Assembly: GCF_018873765.1 (NCBI RefSeq)
Contig: NC_057925.1
Coordinates: 49,984,010 to 50,048,009, forward strand
Direction: 5' to 3'
Length of the DNA: 64,000 bases
Source: Telopea speciosissima
Lineage: Eukaryota; Streptophyta; Magnoliopsida; Proteales; Proteaceae
Below the pieces are notes generated by a model. The model was not told the DNA's origin, did no database searches, and saw only the letters and a program-made list of their open reading frames with translations. Made by a program: the position numbers and the translations under genes. Positions 59,563 through 64,000 of this stretch are shown piece by piece (position 1 is the stretch's first letter; the number at the start of each line of letters is the position of its first letter).

Positions 59563-59925
59563 GACATGCCACTGGCTTTCTTGGAGATGTTGTGCCCAAT
59601 AGAGAGGGTGGGAAGGTAGGGTAGGGGTCAATTTTCGTAGGGGAGGAGGAGAGATAGACTTAGGCAGGGCACAACACAACATGATCTTTATCCCCTTCAG
59701 TTACCTGTTCGACCCAATTCCCCAATGTCCCTAACAAGGGGGGCGCAATGACCATTCCACCCCTGCCCAAACACTCTGCTTGGGTGGGATCCACCCCCCT
59801 TATTAGAGGCACTGAGGAATTAGGCTGGGCAGAAAATTGGAGGAGATAATTTTCTCAACACAACACCTGTTTGTCAGCCTTTAACCATAAAAAGAGGAAA
59901 ATTATCTGCTCCATTTCCCTGTCTT
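59563..59925. repeat. Inverted repeat copy B (~360 bp MITE-related)
   Basis: Reverse-complement partner of 55130-55500. A further partial copy of the terminal part follows to about 60020. The pair encloses the atpI fragment and the F-box pseudogene. Confidence 0.85.
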
Positions 59926-61237
59926 GTCCAGTTCCCCAAGTCCCTCTAATAGGGGGGTGAATGTGGTCCATGTGAACCCCACCCGAGCAGAGTTAGAGGG
60001 ACTTATGGAAATGAAGCAGATAAAAGAGGTTACAACTTTCACCAACTTATAATTTTTTTTGGTAGAATCACCAACTTATAATTAGCTACAAAATTAATAT
60101 GAATCACAAAATTTGCCCATGCCCAGCCAAAATGGGTGGACAGTTAGGCATGAATATAAAGGATTGATCGGAGCCGACCAAACAAAAATGGATCAAACCT
60201 TATGGGTTAGTTTCAATTTGGGTGTTTTTTTATTTTTTTCCGTTACCGGAAAATAAAATTTGGGTGTTTTTGGAGACATGATAAAAAATCGAAACTGACT
60301 AAATGGCCTGAAAAAAACCGGAAATTGAACCAAACCAAACATGGCACTAAAAAAACTGATAGAAAACCCGTAAGAAACGATAAAAAAAAAAGTGAGAAAA
60401 ACATGTTTCTATTAATGTTTTTTAAATACTTTTATGTAATAACAAAACTGAACAGGACTGAATCCGGTATCGAACTGATAATAACCTGATAAAAATCCAG
60501 ACCAAACTAGAACAAAATTGAAACCCAACTTTAGCTTAATGGGTTGGTTTTGGTTTGGCCTAGTACTACACCGAACTGGTATCAGACCGGTAATACCCCG
60601 ATAAAATTGCAGACCAAATAAGAAAAAAACCGTAACTGACCAAAATAAAATTTAGCTTAATGGTTTGATTTCAGTTTGACCTAGAACTAGACCGAACCGG
60701 TCGACCAACTGACACAGTTAGATGAAGGTAATCATCTTTACTAATAATAGTAACACTAATAGGCTGTAATAATAATGTCCAGAGCAAAAATGTTGCAGAA
60801 GAAAAAAAGGTTAGTGAAGAATGATGATTTTAGGCTTCCAGCACATAAGGAGAATAGGGGGTACGTCCCCATTAACAAATTAATAAATAAATAGAAATAG
60901 TTACTACTTTTAGACAACAATGATTTAGGGTTTTGCTAGTGGAGTGAGTGACCAAAGATAACATATTTAAAACCATCAAAATGGTTCATGGGGGTTCCAG
61001 AAGCCCGGACAGAATAAGAAAGGAATAGAGACTGGATAGTTTCATAAATTTGCACATGGTTCTTAATTTGTATTAGCACCTAGCATCTATTTTGTTTCTG
61101 ACTTTCTGTTAGGATTTGGGTTGCACCCAAATTCCACGCTCACAAGGAATTGGGATTTGAGTTGTACTCAAATCCCGAGTCACATAAGAATCGGGTGGGG
61201 CCCACCCATTGGGTTTTGGAGTGCTCTATTCAATCTT
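59926..61237. other. Intergenic region with ccgaac-rich repeat
   Basis: About 60160-60710 is a non-coding repeat rich in aaccga/tcggtt words, probably a degenerate DNA transposon arm pair. The rest is AT-rich. No gene is seen. Confidence 0.4.
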
Positions 61238-61426
61238 GGACCTTGATTCTCTACTGTCGAGCTGTTCGGCAGGATCCTACTGCCAAGACACAGCAAAGCA
61301 GTAAATTACCTCTTTACCCCTACCCAAGCGCCTTGCCCGAGTGGGGGTAAGGCGGTCATTTATCGCCTTGCTGTGTCTTGGCAATAGGGTCCTACCGGGC
61401 AACTCGGCAGTAGAGGATCCAAATAC
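61238..61426. mobile_element. Fold-back MITE, GGATCCTCTATTGC family, second copy
   Basis: Closely matches 33265-33461, with the same hairpin arms (ggatcctactgccaagacac / gtgtcttggcaatagggtcc). Flanked by ttcaatctt (61229-61237) and ttcaatcct (61427-61435), a 9-bp duplication with one mismatch. Confidence 0.88.
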
Positions 61427-61770
61427 TTCAATCCTTCCCCCTTTGTGTATTTAAGGGGTCAGCCGCGCATAGTGCTGGTGCTCGACGGCTTCCTCATCTG
61501 TGTGTGGCTCTTCTTCTCTAGTCTTCGTCTCTCCCAAATTTTGAGTGAGTGTCTCCAAGGATCTCCATTGCTATTCTTGGATTTGGAGGATGAATTGTTA
61601 TGAACAGTCGTCTTCTCACAATCTAGCGAGATCGTCGCAAAGCTTATAGTGTTGAAGTTCGTGCGGATCAACACATAAAGCAACCATATCATTTTCGCTG
61701 CGTGGAAAACATCGACGAAATAAAACCCTAACCTGTGTGGTTTCCATTTTATAATTCCTGTAAACCATTT

Positions 61771-61802
<32 letters not shown>

Positions 61803-61890
61803 TTTTGTTCACACAAAACAAAGTCTATGCCACTATTTCAACATGAACATGTATGTAAATATGGTATGGGCAAAAAATTGATATACAATA
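61427..61890. other. LOG downstream region with GA microsatellite
   Basis: Contains a (GA)n tract at about 61770-61801 and the likely LOG 3' UTR next to the stop codon. Other frames are not recognised. Confidence 0.4.
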
Positions 61891-63724
61891 TTAGCTTAGT
61901 CTCTCCACTTCCCATGTCAACTTGGATGTAATCTCATCATATTCTGGGACATATTCCTGTTATTACAAGATTGAAAGAAAATTAGACAATTTAATTATAA
62001 ACATTAGAGAATTTTTTTTTTTGTATAAATTTTATCCCCACTTGGTAAACAAATGCATCGGCCGAGAATCTGAGTTGTTTTAAACTAGTCTCATATTTTC
62101 AAGACAGATGAGACTAAAGTACCAACCAATGCAACATTATATTATGTCTAAGCACATACTTAAATAAGTTTCCAAGTGAAGCATTTGTAAATTTAAAAAA
62201 AGGATCCAATGAAATTATCGTCTAGATCTAGGTCAAAACTAGGTTTAATTAATTTAACCCCAAAAAAAAAAAAAAATTTAAGTGGCATTGAACCTTTTAG
62301 GAAAGCCACATCTTTATTAGTGACAATAATACACTTATTAATTAATTGTTAATTGTTAATACCTCAAGCTCCCTCACTAATTGCTTGGCTGTTGGGGCGG
62401 ATACGATAATAAGCCGCGCAGAAGGGGAGATAAAGCCTTCATCGACAGCCTTATCTATGAAAGACAACAAGGAATTGTAGTATCCATCTACATTCAAGAG
62501 ACCCACCTGCATGTATAAACTCTTACTTAAGTCGATAAATTTAGTATTAATATCATCAAAATTCGAAATATATCATTTTTTGATAGGTAATATCAAATTT
62601 ATTGCAAAGAAAAGAGAAGAAATATGTACAAATAAATAAGGGCAGCCCTACTACCTCTCAAGGAGCTAGAACAAAAGCAAGGAGGGCCCCAAACCCAAAG
62701 AACAAAGGGGAAGAGGGGTGGGGAGGGGGGAGTGGGGTGGGGCTGGGGGATCAACTACAGCCCACCACCTGTAAAACTCCAAGGGGGCCCCACACCATCA
62801 GTTAGAGACAACAAAACATGATTCCATATGAAAAACCAAGGCTAAGGCCCAAGGGCCTATAGGGGATGCACCCCCATCTATCAACAAGGAATAAGTTCCT
62901 AGGGGACGACTTGGGTCCCTTTGGAGAGGAGGCTTGATAACATTAATCTTCAACATCCAACAAAAAATGTCTCTAATAATGGTTGGTCTTGTTTGATATT
63001 TCTTTTCATTCATATGTGTGATATGATGGAATAGAAGGCAAGCTTGGCAATGCAACCAATGGGGTCACCCTTAAATGTCTTGCCCTCCCACTTTGCCTTA
63101 AGAAAATTCTGGAGAGAGAGAAGAGGGGGGGGGGGGTTTATCGTGCTTGAGGGTTGAGAGTCCCGATTATCATTGGGCAGTTTTTGTTACACATTTGTGT
63201 TTCTATTCTTTTTGAACAACTTCAAATGTGTTTCTCCAATTACTAACAAATATGTTTTTTTTTTCACCCGATTTGCTAAAAAAAAAAAAAGAAAAAAGCA
63301 TAATAACAGACCAGACATCACATATATTTTATTCCAAAAAAACACAAAAACATTAGAACTGTTTCTTTACATTTTGAGACTTGATCTTGTTTTAGAGGTT
63401 TCTTATGACAAACAGGATCAATGGGAGAGCCTTACAGGTTTTTGATGGATTCCAAGCTGCGCCCAAGTAATAACTTCCAGCAGTTCTTCAAGAGTTCCAT
63501 ATCCACCTGAAGGTGAAAAAGAAAAAGGATAAATAAGACACGTGTAATTTGGTATAGGAATTCATTAGTAAAGAGACAGATTTACCCATGGGAAAGTTAA
63601 AACTTAAAAGTCCCAAGGACATACCAGGAAGGGCAATGAAGGCATCAGCTTGACGAGCCATCTCAGCCTTCCTCTGGTGCATGTCAGATACAGCTCTCAC
63701 TTCTCCAACAGTCTCACCACTAAT
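61891..63724 (-). CDS. LOG: LOG cytokinin riboside monophosphate phosphoribohydrolase, 3' exons with a frameshift
   Basis: LOG enzymes release active cytokinin bases from their nucleotides. Minus-strand exons: 63724-63625 ([34 protein letters not shown]), 63506-63436 ([20 protein letters not shown]), 62507-62363 ([16 protein letters not shown]…[12 protein letters not shown]) and 61956-61891 ([15 protein letters not shown], stop). The family motifs PGGYGTLEE and the MARQADAFI helix are intact, and splice phases join correctly except in the third exon. There the run AAAA at 62460-62463 (+) makes 145 instead of 144 bases and shifts the frame after NSLLSF. Either it is a sequencing indel or the allele is truncated. 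Exon(s) encoding the N-terminal nucleotide-binding part lie beyond the right edge. Confidence 0.9.
62578..63115 (-). pseudogene. LINE 3'-end fragment in a LOG intron
   Basis: The minus strand ends in TTACCTATCAAAAAA, a common plant LINE 3' end. The upstream frames contain [20 protein letters not shown] and a HIWMKRN-like motif, seen at the C-terminus of plant LINE ORF2. Several stops are present. It is 5'-truncated. Confidence 0.65.
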
Positions 63725-64000
63725 CTGAAACTTGCAATGAATTTAAGGAAATTACAACTGGCCACTTGATACATGAGGAATAAATTCCCACCAATTTAGC
63801 CCAATTACTTCTTCAAGAATTGAAAGAAATCTGAGATCACTTATAACAAACAGTTATAAGAAGAGGGAGAGGATTCACTGAGCAAGCAGCATAGGGCAGC
63901 GCACCAATGAGGAGCGATCCTCTATGTCTATCTCTATCTTCATATGAAATGACCTCATGACCCTCCAATGTATGGTGCCATTTTATCACACCTCATGAGT
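63725..64000 (-). other. LOG intron sequence to window edge
   Basis: No further LOG exon is seen up to the edge. The last ~120 bp have a GC-richer, repeat-like composition (gcaagcagcatagggcag…), possibly another MITE. Confidence 0.4.

Overview
The window is nuclear DNA from a flowering plant. Its genes have plant-type spliced exons: a mevalonate-pathway kinase, an embryo-type PPR protein, a cytokinin-activating LOG enzyme, an F-box protein and a heavy-metal isoprenylated protein. It also carries Au-type SINEs, a piece of plastid DNA and dense nested transposons. The species cannot be fixed from the sequence alone. All calls were made by eye from translations and splice signals; no database search was run.

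Layout. 1-258 (-) is the first exon of a dynamin-related protein (DRP3-like) that runs off the left edge. 354-1056 (+) is a frame-broken PWWP-domain gene fragment. 1420-21301 (-) is a phosphomevalonate kinase gene (PMK) with eight recognisable in-frame exons. Its introns are swollen to 8.1 and 9.1 kb by transposons, and its last ~125 codons are not seen. Intron 5 holds a Ty3/Gypsy element with a SINE in its right LTR and a hAT-like MITE in that SINE. Intron 2 holds several LTR-element remnants and a long-TIR (MULE-like) element that has captured 1.2 kb of a kinesin-light-chain-related (KLCR) gene with an open frame. 21600-23720 carries minisatellites and fold-back elements, followed by a LINE 3' end (23780-25285).

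25952-28285 (+) is an intact single-exon PPR gene, close to Arabidopsis At3g53700 (MEE40). 32668-36678 is a stack of nested TIR elements, each readable through its own target-site duplication. 39365-40423 (-) is a HIPP pseudogene. 41814-50961 (+) is a four-exon NSRP1/DUF2040 splicing-factor-like gene, whose introns hold a SINE, LINE fragments and a TIR element containing a foreign 5' exon. 51686-55064 is a 3.4 kb hAT-like element. 55130-59925 is an inverted pair of ~360 bp repeats enclosing a plastid atpI fragment and an F-box pseudogene. 61891-63724 (-) is the 3' half of a LOG gene with a one-base frameshift.

The genes do not form an operon or pathway cluster. The main story is transposon nesting and gene-fragment capture around a few housekeeping genes. 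The points most worth testing are the apparently truncated PMK next to a DRP3 exon and a PWWP fragment, the KLCR capture inside PMK intron 2, and the TSD-dated transposon stack.
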